DNA of 64,000 nt from Magicicada septendecula (GCA_034769895.1 CM068373.1:432989080-433053079); one strand, 5' to 3'; shown: positions 20,491 to 34,403, numbered from the stretch's first letter. The notes: generated by a model from the sequence alone, not told the origin. Numbers and translations are program-made.

Positions 20491-22897
20491 CATGTCGAAA
20501 CTAAATACATTAGAAAATAAAGTTATTAAACAAAATTTAGAAAAATAAAAGCTAAGAGAACACAAAATTAGTACTTTCAAATTAAGCAATAAGTTGTTTG
20601 GTGTTTTGTTAACTTAGTAAACAACGTGAGAGTAAAATTTAGCAAAATATAATGTTATTGATAAATAGGGCTATGAAGCAAGAGACAGAGTTACTTACCT
20701 AACAGTCGTTATCAATACCATATAATTATATCTACAGGCAATTATGTGTGTAAAAGGGCGTATGCTGTAGCAGGAAGATACATCATTAAAAAGAATTATC
20801 ATTTGTCAAAGAGATTTTTCAGCGTTTGCAGGATTTATTTCGGGCTGAATACGTCGCTTCGTTAACGTAATACGTATGATTTGTTTTACATAAAAATATT
20901 CTTTGTAAAGACTAAAACTCATTCACGGTTTCAAACGCTGTATGTTTTCCAAACATAAATATTAATTGCTTGTTATAATTTATATAAATCATATTCTTTT
21001 AAGAAAATCTGGCCGTGTTGTATATTTGAGGAATGATTTGTAAATAATCTTTTTTATATCGTATAAAAAATGATTTTAAGGCTACGACTGTGCCGGATGT
21101 TAGTGTGAATCAGCTTTAAAGTATCAGCTTTTCTGAATGAAAAACAAAATTTTTCATTTGTCTTCTGTATTGCTTCCTCCCCGCTCTGAAATTGAAAATT
21201 GAAGAAAGCTGTGAATGTTCAAAATCTCGTATTCCTAATACTAAGCCAGTTCCAAGCCATGTACAAGACAAAATTTTACCTTCCTCTTCAATTTTAACGC
21301 GCGCAAAGAGATTTTTTAGAAATAATTGAAAGTGAATAACCTATTGCTCCAGATAAACAAAAATCTATGGAAACGTGATTTTTCACGAACAGACCAAAAG
21401 TCGTTTAAGAAGATTTTTTAATTACTGTACTACGTTTGAAGAAGAATTCAAACCAGTGTAAATTCAGAAAATTCTTGAAACTTTCGTTTCAAAAGTTTAA
21501 ATACCGCATATTGGAAATACTACTTAATAATCTGGCGATGATCTAAGAGTTCTATTAATTCCATACATTTTATGTTTATTTTTTAATAAATTAATTTATT
21601 TTGGCAATGGTATATCATCATCAGTATGAAGTTGTCTTTCACTTGCGTGTAACAAAATAATAAAATCAATGCGCTATTTCGTTTTCAAACCCAAATTAAT
21701 GTAGCAGTTACAAATGACAAACTATTAAATGATTATTTAAACATGCTTTATTGGAAAGTAATAATAAATAATAACCTAACACTCATGTTGCTTTTCAGAA
21801 TAGGACTTATAGTATAAAATCTAAATATATATATTGGTTACCTCCAAACTGTATGGAGTTAAAACTTTACCCATAAACTAATATTCTGCGATAGTTTTAC
21901 GTTTAAAGCAGTAGGCTACAGCAAAAAACTGTAAATGACTTAAATTCGGGAACTGCTATAACAGCTCATAAATCAGTTTCTGTACGTAACTCAAACAGCA
22001 CATTATCCAATGCACATCTGTGCCCGAATCTGTCAGCTCTCAAAATATATTGGTTGTTGTGAAATACTATAGTTTCTCAGATTCTACCGATAACGTGATA
22101 AACGTGTACTGTTAATTTTATAATGAAACGGACACACATTCGTATCCGTTTCCGTTAATAGTACCGTAGTTATCACGTAAACTGTATATTATAAGTTTAT
22201 TAAAGTAAGACTACGTGCTATTCGCGCTTGGTAGTCTTGTCCTGAATGTGGATATAATGTTGTTCACATTTCCGACTAAGCGTTACGGGCTTATTGTTAA
22301 ACCTTTACAACCAAAGTCAACAGTAATAATCATGAAGCAAATAACTGTATGAATCGTGGAGAAATAAAAGTCAGATTGCATTCCCTTTTTGAATAAAAAA
22401 TTTCAGAAAACAGAGAACATTTTTTATGCTAACCTTCAATATTAAAAGTGACAGGTGGGAAAGTGCAATTACAAATTCTTATTTCTTACAATATCATAAT
22501 TTCTTATATTTTTGCAACCTCCTTATTAAATTTAGAAAGCTAAACGATGATGTTATATATCACTATGAAATTTTGTGTTATTAGATTTACTGTAATTTTC
22601 ACACAAGCAATTTACATACTAACAAGTGAAGAAATAGAAAACTTGTCATAACAATTACGCGGAGCAAGTAACATACGTATACTACATAACACAAATAACA
22701 TTTACTTTACTACATAGATAACATTTTTTCAGAGATGCAACAAAACACACGTATTCGAAAAACTTAGAGCAATGTAAATACAAAATATTTTTTTAAATTA
22801 ATTCTTCACATGCATTCGAGTGGTGCAAACAAAATATTCTTTGCAAACTATTTGATGTCATTAGCTAATATATATTTTATTTGCTGTCAGTTGATAT
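20491..22897. other. AT-rich stretch with one dispersed repeat
   Basis: The region 21900-22080 carries a copy of the repeat also seen at 6901-7080. Around 22085-22165 there is an imperfect inverted pair (CCGATAACGTGATAAACGTG against CACGTTT/GTTATCAC-like sequence). No gene is recognised. Confidence 0.4.
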
Positions 22898-23356
22898 TGC
22901 TACAGCTTGAAGATACAAAAAACCTGTGCGTTACCTTGCGCTTTGCAGTGGCTGTGTGAGCAGCAGGATTTCGCAACGCTCTAGATCGCTTCGTCGACAC
23001 ATTGTAGACGTTGTTCGATTACTCTAACAGCATCCACCCTATACTACGCTACAGCTGGAATATAAATACAGGGATTCAAAAGCGAAGTAAGTTTATTATT
23101 AGATCGGCAATTTTTTATGTGTTATCGAAGTTACGGTTATTGTGACTTGTGCATTTGAGTGTGTGTAGGCTTCTGTAATTAGTGGCGTATTATTTAATGC
23201 ATCGTTGTTAATTACATAAAATTATTGTTTTTTCGTTCAGCGTTTACTGTTGTTTTATTTATTTATACCCTTCAGTTGTTATTAATGCTTCCGATTTGGT
23301 GTCAATTATACAGTTTTTACTGTTCGAACACAACTACACGCGCAACTGTCGTAACA
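22898..23356 (+). mobile_element. Candidate LTR followed by primer-binding site
   Basis: It starts TGCTACAGC after ATAT and ends TGTCGTAACA. Immediately downstream is TTGGTATCAGA (23357-23367), which looks like a primer-binding site ending in TGGTATCAGA. A TATA-like AATATAAATA lies at about 23059. The start, the end and the internal GGTGTC and TTTTTACTGTT words resemble the solo LTRs at 43913, 46899 and 38772. This copy is therefore probably a related 5' LTR with some internal sequence left. Overall similarity is low and no gag follows. Confidence 0.5.
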
Positions 23357-25314
23357 TTGGTATCAGAAATTGATTAGTTACTGTCGTAAGTATTGTCAGA
23401 AATAGTGTAAACCAAGGAGAGAGTTTGTAGACAAGTTTGATATACCTGATAATTTATTTCCAAAAAAAAATATTAGAAATAAATAAAGTATTTTAGTAGG
23501 TAAATAATGAAATTTTTTCAACTTCCAATCTTAATAATAGAAGAAAATTTAATATTCGAAACTACAAAAACCAATTACAAAGCAAATTCTATGTATATAC
23601 ATTTTTTTCATTGCTTCGTAATGTTTCTTTAAACATAAAACTTGGAATTAATTCAAATAGAGTCATATATCACTTTCATATTTATTTAGGCCCATTTTAT
23701 GTTATTTAACGATTCGATAAACAATTTTTTCTGAAATCACTCTTATCCTGGACAGTAAATTAAAAATCGTATTATAACATAATTGTAACAAGGCAGGTTA
23801 ATATTTTAAAAATTGTTTATTAAATAAGCCAAAAGATATTATCCTAAATAGTATACATTTTTGTATTTGCGTACATAAAGCCGTATAGCCTTGACATTAT
23901 TTCTTATATTTTTTATGATTTTACTCACCTTGAACGAAATCTAAAGTATGCAATAGGTTTTTTTTCAAGTCATTTGGTAAAGCTATTGATAAAAGCAGAA
24001 GTAAACATGAAACAATTGACAAATTAAATTATCTCTTGCTACAATTCAGCTCTCAGAAATAAGGATTGTCTATCTGTTTTGTTGATGAAAGCTGTTTTTC
24101 ATAAATATGAGAACAAATAAATTATTAATATTATATAGATACACTGCCAAGGAAAATATCTTTCCAGATATATACACTCTTGTAAATATTAATATATCTT
24201 AATTATCACTAATAAATACTGTGTAAGGTGCAAAGAATCTAGAAATATTTATATATTTTTACTACCATTTGTAATAAAAAAGTGTCTAATATGATTAAAA
24301 TAATAGTCTATAGTCTCAAAAATAATACAGTATAAACTTTGGCAATGCACTCATAAGTTTGCTTATTAGTTAATACTATTATAAATATAATTTATTTGAT
24401 ATTCAAACAGAAAGCTTTATGAATATATACAAATCATGTCTGTTGTAAAAAAAGTTATAGTCTTGTTGGAATGATGGATAAATATATATAGTATATATAT
24501 GGAATATGTAGAATATATATAGTAGGCTAACAAAATAAAAATTACCAACGCTTATCAAAATATTTATTCAGTGTTCAGTATCAAATAAATATTGTGAGAT
24601 TTGTAAAATACCTACAAGTAGTAGAGCACGTTTCTGTATACATATATTTTATCCTACAAATATAAACAGTGAAAAGTCGTATAAGTCAAAAATTATATTA
24701 AAGTGTAAGGCGCGTGTTACAAAAAAAAAACAAGTTACGAACTTTTTTTGTGTTTCATCAAAATGGTTTTTAAATTATACTATAAAGCCTTTGCCTCAGG
24801 CCTCTTATTGGATGACGCTGTAGTGAAAGGATATCAACTTTAAGTGTAAGTCGTTTGAAACTTTGCCACTTTCAAAACTTATACCAGCGTCACTGGCGTC
24901 AGGAGACTGTCTAAACGAAAGCAAAATCGGTAGTACTGTGTGCTGCGTGATACGGGTGTGTAACTTGTATTTGACCCACTAAATTTATTTATTATTTAAC
25001 TTTCAAACGGAGCGTATTTGTAAGCAAAATACAAAAACAGATCGAGGCTAGAAGAAAAGTCATATAAGATGCCGAAGAAAACATGATGTAAACAATGGTT
25101 AATAGCGAAGCACAGCTGGGAAACCAAAAAGAAAATTCTATTTTAGAACCTGCATATTAATTCTGATATATAAAACCTGCATATTGCGTACTTCCGGGCA
25201 TCACATCATCAAATTTGCGTGATCAATATAAGATAATCTTAATGCAGTCAATGCTTAGAAATTAAAAGCTGTTTTGAAACTTTTTTAAATTAATGTAAAC
25301 AATTATTGTTACAG
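23357..25314. other. AT-rich stretch, no gene seen
   Basis: This is very AT-rich DNA with many TATA runs around 24480-24530. No motif is recognised apart from the leader-like sequence just after the candidate LTR. Confidence 0.4.
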
Positions 25315-25985
25315 TAACAATAATCATCATCCTTGTATAACAGTAACAGTATCGTTGTCGTCATCATCCTTTACGGCTTAGGCTAGTAACCTGTTATAGC
25401 CTCAATGGAAGTCATCCAACCATCGCTTGGAGTATGTTTTCCACACTTCTCTTCTACCTTGGATGATAGTCAACGGCTTTTCCCAAAAAACTAGCTGGAT
25501 CTATTCTCTCTACGTGTAACCGGCACTCTACTTCGTACTGGGAGATTTTCTCATAAGCTTTCACCTATGCCTAACTCCATTCAAATACGATAATTTCTTA
25601 TAAGATCTATCCTGGTAAAACCCTTTACAGCTCTCTACAGCTTTCAAAAACCTCATTTCCGCTTCTTGTACTCTAGATATATCTTTGGCCTTTCTAAACC
25701 AAATCTCACTACCATACAGTAGTTGAAGTATGGATATTACATTATAATATTTCAATTGTAATTTTAATTTTCTTTTTCCTTGTTTTCTTCTTTAAGTGTT
25801 TAATGATACAGCCGCAAAGCGACTGGAAGAGACTAATTATGCTTTCAACCTCCTTATCATCTTGGTATGTGGTGCTGAACCCTAGATACTTGGAATCTGG
25901 GACCTGTTCTATTGGCAAGTTCTGTATGACAAAAATTTCTTCTAATATGATTTGCGCCAGAAAAAGCCATAACTTTTGTTTGGAA
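25315..25985 (-). mobile_element. LINE RT thumb-to-tail fragment with GAT tail
   Basis: The minus strand reads IEQVPDSKYLGFSTTYQDDK, then LLYGSEIWFRKAKDISRVQE, AEMRFLKAVESCKGFYQ, HVERIDPASFL and DYHPR, ending with a GATGATGAC-rich tail at about 25315-25370. The YLG, YGSE-x-W and EMRFLK motifs place it after the RT palm. It includes stops and at least two frame changes. The GAT-type tail is like that of the copy at 302-583. Confidence 0.8.
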
Positions 25986-28112
25986 TAAGGAAATGGTTTG
26001 ATTGTAATCAGTTGAAATGATAATCAGTATTAATAATGATATTACTTATTCAACAAAGATAAACATTATTGTTTTATGCAACATTGGCGTATGTTGTAGA
26101 TTCATTGCCCGTTGGAAAATAGTGTGTTTTAAACGCGTCTAATAATTGTGAATGTGGCCAAACATTTTTAAGGAATGGTACATTCAATCCTTCTAGCTCC
26201 TCAGAGAAGCCAACTGAGAATGCCTTATCGCAGGCTAGGAAAATATTTTGTTTTAAACATTCTTAGTGACCCTTCTGCCAAAACAATATGGAAACTCCAT
26301 TGACAGGTTGGAGATTAGAATATCTCCATCCTTATCAGAAGAGCCAGATCTATAGTGTTTTTGCTATTTTCTCAGAATGATTGTCGTATATTGGCTATTT
26401 AAATCGTTTCATTATATTTGTACAAGACATATTTCAGTCCCATTAAATTGGTCTAATGTTTCTGTGAGTAGTATTGCAACAAAATGTGCCCAACAGCAAA
26501 TATGTGAAAAATGGGAGATGAATGGTTCATCGGTACAGAGTGGAACAACAGACACCGACTTTAAACGTGCCACTTGAGATGTGTGACCTAGTTCGTGAGA
26601 CAAAATTAAATTTTCTAACTTTATAACTTACTTAACGCGCTTCAAGTAACCTACGAATACACATTCTGGAACGCTGTCCTATTTTGTCGTAAAGTTTGTA
26701 CCTGAACCGTATTATCTGTTCAGTTAATGAATATAATTATTGGGTCACATTGTTTTACCTAATACTGTTTAAACTTTATTGACTTATTTACATAGTTTAC
26801 GTGCAGTAAAAGGTTTGAAATGCTCAAATAAAAGGTGAATATGATTTAAATTTAATAGAAATAAAAAAATATAATTATATTTATTTGTAATTGAGTAATT
26901 AATTTTTTAGAATAAATCATTTGTTCCGCTATATTATAATTGCTGTTCTACTGAATTTCAAAGTTATTACCTTTAAATGTTAAACATTCAAATATACGTA
27001 GTTTTAAGTTTGATAATTTAATTTATGAATGTACAAATTGAACGAGGAGTGATAAAATACGTTCAAGCTTAAGAGCATGTTCCCCCAAAGGACAGATTTC
27101 AATTTTCTATTTATATCTAAGAGTAAAGTAGCCTGTCATATAATGTGTAAATGCATATCATTGACAGTTATGGCTGTGTTTATGAGAATAATTTAATGAA
27201 AATAAATCTTTATTTCTGGGGCCAGAAACATATAGGCCTACTAATATAGTTAATAATATATTCACAAGTTAACTAATTATATATCCAGTTAATTAAGAAT
27301 ATCTTAATATCCACAAAAAAATAAAATTAACTACTGTTAGTTGTTTTAGAAATTAATATTTTAACATTTACTGAAGATTTTAAATAGAAAGCATAATAGG
27401 ATATTGTGCTTTCTCTTTTTTTAGCTGAGAATTGTAGTAAAAAAACTCAACACAATATAGAAATCCCAGTATTACAATATAAAAGTAAAATTTTAAACAG
27501 TCAGCTTTTTGACAGATTCAAAGATTAGATATGGTTACACCTTTTTTTTACAAATGTCCTTAAGCCTGATAATATGGGGTTTATAATATTGTCAGAACGT
27601 CGTGCAATCCAAAAAACAACATAATTTACTACAAATAAATTACATTAATATATAGTTATGCACATATATAGTTATGCGATATATATAGTTTATGCACATA
27701 AATTACTCGGTATGTGCATATCAAGAAACCTATTTTAAACAAATTTGAATTTGTTTATAAGATTTCGTTATTAGATATATTCTAAACGTTATGACTTATT
27801 TTTGTTGCACATACAAGTTTATCTATAAACAGGATATGCTTTAATAATTTTTCCTGTTTATATATTTGATACAATCCATTATCTATTACCCACGCCACGC
27901 TAATAGAAAAATCCAGTATCACCAACATCACACCACTGATTTCCGAGCACCTTATTGTTGAAGTGAATATGTTTTAATTCTAGCTTTCGTGGCTGTTGAC
28001 GCTAGTAGACTAAACAAAATCTATTGAAACAGAATATGTTTTTACATAGCATACAAGCAAGAATTAAGTGCTATATGTAATTCTAAGTATTCCTGCAGTG
28101 AGAAGTCGCAAC
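25986..28112. other. AT-rich stretch, no gene seen
   Basis: No convincing gene is seen. Frames of 63-66 codons at 26377-26603 have no recognisable motif. Short tandem variants of ATATATAGTTATGC occur at about 27650-27715. Confidence 0.4.
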
Positions 28113-28545
28113 TGACCTACTATGTGTGTGTGTGTGTGTGTGTGTATGTGTGCGCGCGCGTGTGTGTGCGCGTGTATCAATACTTTTAGAGACCACTAAA
28201 AAGTGCGGTAACGTATCATAATTTTCTCTTTCTTCTGGCACTACGGTACGTGTAGAACCCTGGCCTGCTAAACGATCCTGCTCCATTCTTCTCTGTCTAG
28301 AGCCTTACTCCTCCAACCTGCCACTTGCATCTCCCTCAAATCCCCTTCCACATCTTCATACCACCTTCCCTTCGGACGTCCTCTCCTCCTTACTCCCTCC
28401 GGCTTCCTTTCCAATGTCATTTTTGGATCTCGTCGATCACTTCTCTTTCTCACCACGTGCCTCAACCATCTTTACCTTTGCGCCTTCACTGCTGCAACTA
28501 ATGTCCGCTTCTCCATTCAGGACTCTTAGCTCACGCTTAATTGTT
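28113..28545 (-). mobile_element. LINE 3' end with CA-repeat tail
   Basis: The minus-strand frame 28465-28268 encodes RHVVRKRSDRRDPKMTLE, RRRGRPKGRWYEDVEGDL and WRSKALDREEWSRIV, a well-preserved LINE C-terminal tail. Upstream residues continue in another frame to about 28545. The 3' side passes through about 90 bp of apparent UTR into a TG/CA-rich tract at 28121-28175. Only the extreme 3' end of the element is present. Confidence 0.8.
28121..28175. repeat. TG/CG microsatellite
   Basis: A TG run at 28123-28145 is followed by mixed TG and CG dinucleotides. It probably grew from the 3' tail of the adjacent minus-strand LINE. Confidence 0.9.
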
Positions 28546-29228
28546 TTCACGTTTTGAAAATATACATTTCCTGTCGATAATGCAAATATGTGCAAATGAA
28601 GCCATCGGCGTTGGTCAAAAAAGAAAGGAACGCTAGTGTAAGTGAAAAGAAAGACACTGTCCATTGTTTAGCTAACTTCTTATTTTGTAAACAAATGGAA
28701 GAGCTGCAACTTTATGTACGAATTTATATGCAGACCCTAAACGCTTAATGAAACTAGTATATATTTCTTATATTTAAATCTTCTAAACTGACACAGATGC
28801 ATTGTATAGTCATCTTTCACCATCGTTGAAAAAAACAGAATATTTGCTTGACATTACAAAGTTAAAGCCCTGTGTGTGTTTCTGTACCATGTGCTACAAA
28901 CACATTGAAGATCCATCTTATACGTCTTTCTGTTTTACCTTCGTATTATAACGACATTCTAATTATCACCAATCATCTGTTACATTAAATCATCTGCTGC
29001 AGTCAAAACTGTAATCAAAATACCGATGCAGTAATAGGTATTCGTATGTTACTGTATCCATTATGTTACTGGATCTGTATTACTGTATCCAGTAGATAGT
29101 GAAAAGTAATAATTGTTACCATATTTGCCATCGTTATTGTACATATAAGGGAGCTTATTAATTTTAATAATATTTTTATAAACACACGAATTCTATACAA
29201 AGTCAACGTAAGATATTCTGCAATTTTA
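28546..29228. other. AT-rich stretch, no gene seen
   Basis: No coding motif is recognised. Around 29030-29100 the words ACTGTATCCA and ATGTTACTG are repeated imperfectly. Confidence 0.35.
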
Positions 29229-29700
29229 TGTAACGGTCTTGAAAAGTGTAGAGTGTCGTCGTTCTACGCGATTCTTAGCTATCCGAGTAGGTGCAGCTTC
29301 TCTGTCAAGGCCGTGTAGTAAATTACCACTCCAGAATCTTCTAGTACTTGTAACTACGTAAAGTATGCTGGAACTTATTCTGGAACATCTTCAGGTTCTA
29401 CATAAGTAACAGCGGCCAGCTTAGTTGGTTAGTTACACCTGGTGATATTGTAGAGTGCGGATCAAATGATTGTTGCCGATTAGTGGGAAGAGATTATTGT
29501 CTTATAAATAGTGCGGAACTCTACTATCTGACAATTATTATTGCGTGTTGGCAAATTTAGCTTCAATTATTGTATAGGAACACCCAGTTGATTTCTCAAT
29601 TATTATTTTCGACTAATTAAAGTTAGTAATCAGTGACTTTATGGTGTCTATATTTTTGTTTCCACTGTTCAATACGACGATCCGTGAGACCGTCGTAAGA
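29229..29700 (+). mobile_element. Solo LTR, diverged member of the ACGTAACA family
   Basis: It shares GATATTGTAGAGTGCGGATC and the following GATTAGTGG block with the LTRs at 43913-44383 and 58230-59033. The end, CGATCCGTGAGACCGTCGTAAGA, differs from the family end only in the last bases (CA now GA). It starts TGTAACGG. The flanks TTTA and ATAT do not match, so the target duplication is lost. A CTACATAAGTAACAGCGGCC block corresponds to the TATATAAGCAACAGCGG promoter region of the 44-kb copy, with the TATA box degraded. Confidence 0.75.
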
Positions 29701-29984
29701 ATATATAACTTGAGGTAAGGTTGCAACCTTTGCGATACGGTACGCAAAATGAATGATTGTTCTCTAAAATGACAATTATTTGTCGATACTTGTGTCTCGC
29801 AGTAGACTATTATTTCCGACTGTTTGGTTTTGTTGCCAGTATTATAACTTTGAAACTATTATACTCTAGATTTAGAGTCAATCTTTGGCATTGTTATTCA
29901 TTTTGGTAGACATTTAAATAATGTAAAAACATATCACTTAATTATAAAGATAAATATAATACATATGAGTTTTTTTTAGGAGTT
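29701..29984. other. No gene seen
   Basis: This is AT-rich DNA between the LTR and the LINE insertion. Confidence 0.3.
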
Positions 29985-29996
29985 AAAGCATAGATG

Positions 29997-30378
29997 TTTT
30001 GAAAGGAAAATCTTCAGACGCATTATAGGCCCAATACAAGAAAATGGCTCATGGAGACTGAGATACAACAATGAGCTGTATCAAATATATAAAGAGATAC
30101 CAGTCTCAAAATTTATAAGAATACAAAGATTGCGTTAGGCCGGACATATTATGAAAATGGAGGATGGCAGGAAACCCAAAAGGGCTCTGCTGGGTACATG
30201 GGAGGGAACGAGACCTAGAGGCAGGCCGAGGAAGAGGTGGGAAGATGGCGTTGGAGAGGACGCGAGGGACATGGGGATAAGAAACTGGAGGAGGGCTGCA
30301 ATGGATAGAGTAGATTGGAGGCGGAGATTGGTGGAGGCCAGGGCCCGACTTGGGCTGTAGCGCCATAGAAGGAGGAGG
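29997..30378 (+). mobile_element. LINE 3' end with 12-bp target duplication
   Basis: The frame encodes FERKIFRRIIGPIQENGSWR, YNNELYQIYKEIPVSKFIRI, one stop (tryptophan to TAG at about 30137), then GHIMKMEDGRKPKRALLGTW, GRPRKRWEDGVGEDA and WRRRLVEARARLGL. This is the full C-terminal tail of the RTE-like LINE family also nested at 18554-18813. AAAGCATAGATG at 29985-29996 and AAAGCATTGATG at 30379-30390 form a target duplication with one mismatch. The insertion is young and strongly 5'-truncated. Confidence 0.88.
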
Positions 30379-30390
30379 AAAGCATTGATG

Positions 30391-32439
30391 TAAAGTATAA
30401 ATCGACTGTTGGAACAAAAACACGAAGTATCCAAATAGGTTATTTAAGATTGTTTCCGTCATATTTTCAATAGAGTTAACCAATACGTTGAATAATAGAA
30501 ATATCCGTTTTGGCGTTGCGCAGTATTAAGCGACTAGTTTTTGCGTAAAATCGTTTTAGTTATTTATAAATAATTAAAAGCTGTATAAGTTAATTATAAT
30601 GTATAAGCTACACTGACAGATTGTGTCGAGCCTAGCTTCAGGTTACATAAACGTGGAATAGTGGAGGCGTACGGGTTTTAATTTTATTTGAGAGCGTCGT
30701 AGAGCTCGGTTAGCAAAGGATATACCTTTTCTCTCCACCATTGCCAGTAAACCTGCAATATATTTACTACAGTACAAGTGTTTGTTATGAAACATGTGAA
30801 GTTTACTTAAGTTTTTTTGATATAGGTGAATGAAGTTTTAATATTCGTAAATAATACCATTATATATTTATTCGATTAATTCAAAAGAAAAAAAAAATTG
30901 TAGCACTATCATAACCGTTTACAGTATACGTTGGTATAAGAGTAGCATGGACTGTCGTGTTTCGACAGTGAGAACAGAAACATTCACACTAGATGAAATC
31001 GCTGTTCACAACGCCACGCAGAGTTTAAACAACAATGAACTCGTGTGTAAGACAATTTTTCAGTTTTAGGTTTCTCAAACGTGATATAATAAACGTCATC
31101 TACTTAACAGTTTTGTATTACATAATAAAAGTCACTAATTACAGATAGCCAATAATTTACAATAATTACACAAATTAATTATATTATAAAGTAAATTTAC
31201 AGATTAAAAGATATTTTAATGTTAAAAGTAAATTTACAGACTGACACAACAATTCACAACTTACAATATACAATAACAAGAAGTTTGGTAACGCACACCA
31301 AATAACAGATCCAAGATTAAACTAACTCCGCTTCTGTATTTCTGTTTTTACACTCCAGCTGTCGCGTAGTAGGTGAAAAAAATGATCTGATTAACAGTAG
31401 AATAATCGACCAACCTTTAGAAGGCGCGTCTGGAATAATCTAGTTTGTTGCGTACTTCTTCCGCAAACAGAATGCCGCCGAACTGTCCTCTTAAAGTTCT
31501 CTTTCCACTTACAGAGCACTTTTTCCATCACTGGCAGACACACTTTCTTTGGTTTTATTTTGCGTTTCCATTTTTCTTTCAGTTTCCTACGTAACATCCT
31601 AATTATCGGCACACTTTTCCAAATTTTTTTAAATTACGCATAGGGAATTTCGTAACTACTGTTTTCCGATTTTCCAACTCTTCATTCCCATGTAAGTCCA
31701 GCGCGTTTTTACTCTCGCGATAACACTTGGTTCCCTTGCAACGATTATTGTTTTCCAGTGGCTTCCTTACAGGCACTTCCTTAAAGTCGCAAACAAGCAC
31801 AATCTTTTCCCAGACTACCACAGTTTGGTTTTAGATCACCTCTTCTGCCTCTTGAGTCACCCGACAAAAAACATTAGACATCCTAAAAAGGGTGTATAAA
31901 TTATATTTTAATATAGAGTGAAACAAATCACACATGGTGTACAAAAAAGATTTAGACCATTTTAAATACGATTTTGTTACATATGTTTTAAAACAAATAT
32001 TCTTAAGATAACGACAGAATCTTTTTGAGATATTGCATATGTTTGAAATAATATTCTGGTTAATCATTAAGGGTAACACGGACGTATGGAATTCAAATCA
32101 TATCTTGAATCGTTCCATTCAACTTTTACTTGAAATATTACTTTTATCTCATTTATTTTGAAAGATCTGCGCCATAAATTGTTAAGTTGACATTGGTCCA
32201 TGTAGCCATAACAGGTCTAATGAATGTGAACATATACTTTGTGTATGTGTCTTTTGCTTCATGGAATTGTTTCGATTAAAGCTACAAGGAATAGTTAATA
32301 TATATTACGTTAGAAGACACGATTGTTTTAGGTTTGATAGTACTAACGTTACTTTCTTGCTGTGCATCCTTGTTGCCACTTATCTGTTGTCAGTGATTTA
32401 GTTATCACCATTTCATTAATGAAGAACATGAATTATGTA
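30391..32439. other. AT-rich stretch, no confident gene
   Basis: About 30625-30750 is the inverted counterpart of the dispersed repeat at 14600-14740. Two overlapping minus-strand frames (31603-31821 and 31391-31612, about 72 codons each) are rich in lysine and arginine. They join near NLKKFGKVCR but match no family I know. They could be a decayed coding fragment. I do not call a gene. Confidence 0.35.
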
Positions 32440-32960
32440 AATTCTACTTCTTCAGCGGCGCAACAACCCATTACTGAGTCAAGGCATCCTTTAAAAGCCT
32501 TTACCAGTTGTCCCGGTCAAGTGCAGGCAACAGACTGGCTGATAAACTGATAGCTTTCTGCACATAAAGTTTCACAGGTGGGATATGTGAATTCTTCGAT
32601 CCAACCTCCAAACTGAAGGGCCAGGAAATTTGATTTCGGGGTGCTCTTGCCCTAGAGAGTTGCTTTCACCTCAGCTGACGAACTCTCTCTGCCTGGTCGC
32701 AGTAGGCTAACTGACTTAGCCCATGTGTGCAGCCGTTGAGCTACTATAGCCTCCTCCGCCTCCACACTAGATGCACATCCTGCTGCTGATGTGCAGCATC
32801 CTGCCAGGCCAGGGGCCAGGATACCCCAGACTATCCTGACAGAACCCCCATCTCTCGTTTGCTTACCGATCCACTCAGCCGAAGGGATTGGTTACCACAA
32901 CCTTGGAGTGGATTGCTCGGCGTAACAGGGTCCACCGACGTGTAGGTGAGAGTGGAGTTG
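32440..32960. other. GC-rich block, unidentified repeat
   Basis: This 500-bp block has far higher GC than its flanks and no long open frame. On the minus strand GGCTATAGTAGCTCAACGGC resembles a tRNA A box, but I do not see a B box at the right distance. It is most likely an unrecognised SINE-like or retroelement piece. Confidence 0.35.
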
Positions 32961-34403
32961 GGGTGGAGAGGCTGGTGCATTTCTCTTCTATGAAAGCATA
33001 TGTTCGCGTCACACCCCCCTTGGACCCCTATGTAAATTCAAAAATACAGAAAATTCTGTTCTATTTGATTTCTCTTATTCTTCTCGTGTCAGTTATATTA
33101 TGGAAAACATTGACCTTTTAATTGTTGTATACCAACCATTCTGATAAGGTTTGTTACACAAACTGAAGATAGTAAGAAAAACTGTGTGGAATCTGATGTT
33201 CTCTGAACGCTCTTATGCTCTAAAATAGAAGTTAGATAATAACGCGCTATACTTTTTGTACTAATTATGAAAGATAACCATTTGTAAAATTTAGTAGTAA
33301 ACAAAATATATTATCCAGTCTTCTCAATTCAGAAAATATATTAAAAGCTTCAAGTTTTACAACGAATTCTGATTGCAATATTATATAACTTATGATCTGA
33401 TTATGATAGTGCACGTAAGAGTGTTGAAAAATATAATTGTATAATTACGTAAGGTGTAATTTTTACAGTAAAAAACTTTTAATTTTCTAATTAATTAAAA
33501 GTAATGTGTTAAACGTTTACGTATTTATACTATTTTTCGTATTAAGAGCAAAATGTTATACATCGTACATGTACTTTCAAACGACCAATCTGAAAAGAAA
33601 GTCCACGTACTCTTGCGTTGTATTTACTCTTCCCTTGTGTGAGGTTTGTTCAAAGCCTCTCGAGCACACAGGCAACTTACTTGTCGCAAAGTGAATAAGA
33701 CAGAATCTCTCAGACTTCTCCCTAGTTGGCATCCCTTGGGTGATCTGTTAGCTTCTATGTATACAGTGTAAGGTCTCCAAGATACTACCACACAGTATCT
33801 ATACAGTTCACTTATTTAAAAATTTTGGTCTACTCATTAAATGGGTAACTATTTATAAATTACAGAACACCGTACTACAGGATAGTTGTCAATGGAAGCA
33901 CATTGGATTTAAATACATAAAGTACATTGAAATGAATGTAGTGTTTCTGTCAGCACAAGTAAAGAAGATGCTGTTCTATTCTTGTAGTCTAAGCATACAA
34001 TAGCCATTGTTTTTCAGCTTTTCCCTGAATTCAAAAGAAACTTTTAGTTATTTTGCGTATTTATTTGATAATTTTTTACGTTACCAAATCATTTTTATTC
34101 TAGATGCATACAGACGAAGATGAGTAGCGTCAAAATGGTAGTAGATTATTACATTTAATGTTTTAAATAAGCGATTTCATTATCAACAAGAGTTAAAAAA
34201 TACCTCATATTACGTAAGTAACGTTGGTATTTCCTACAACTGTAATATTATTTATTCACTTTAAAAATTTCTTTCTACTTTATAACAGATTTTCAAATTA
34301 TTCTGTTGTTTGACCAACTCTGTATTATACGTACAAATTGATTAATAACTGTAAATAAAATTATGTCGAAATAATTTTGTCACTCTTAGAACATATGTAA
34401 GAA
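32961..34403. other. AT-rich stretch, no gene seen
   Basis: Frames of about 62-77 codons occur but show no recognisable motif. No repeat was identified. Confidence 0.35.

Noticed and set aside
26377-26603. Overlapping 63-66-codon ORFs on both strands
   Set aside because: Short, antisense to one another and without motifs.
31391-31821. Two overlapping lysine/arginine-rich minus-strand ORFs as one frameshifted gene
   Set aside because: No family motif was recognised and the composition is compatible with chance in AT-rich DNA. Noted in the region entry only.
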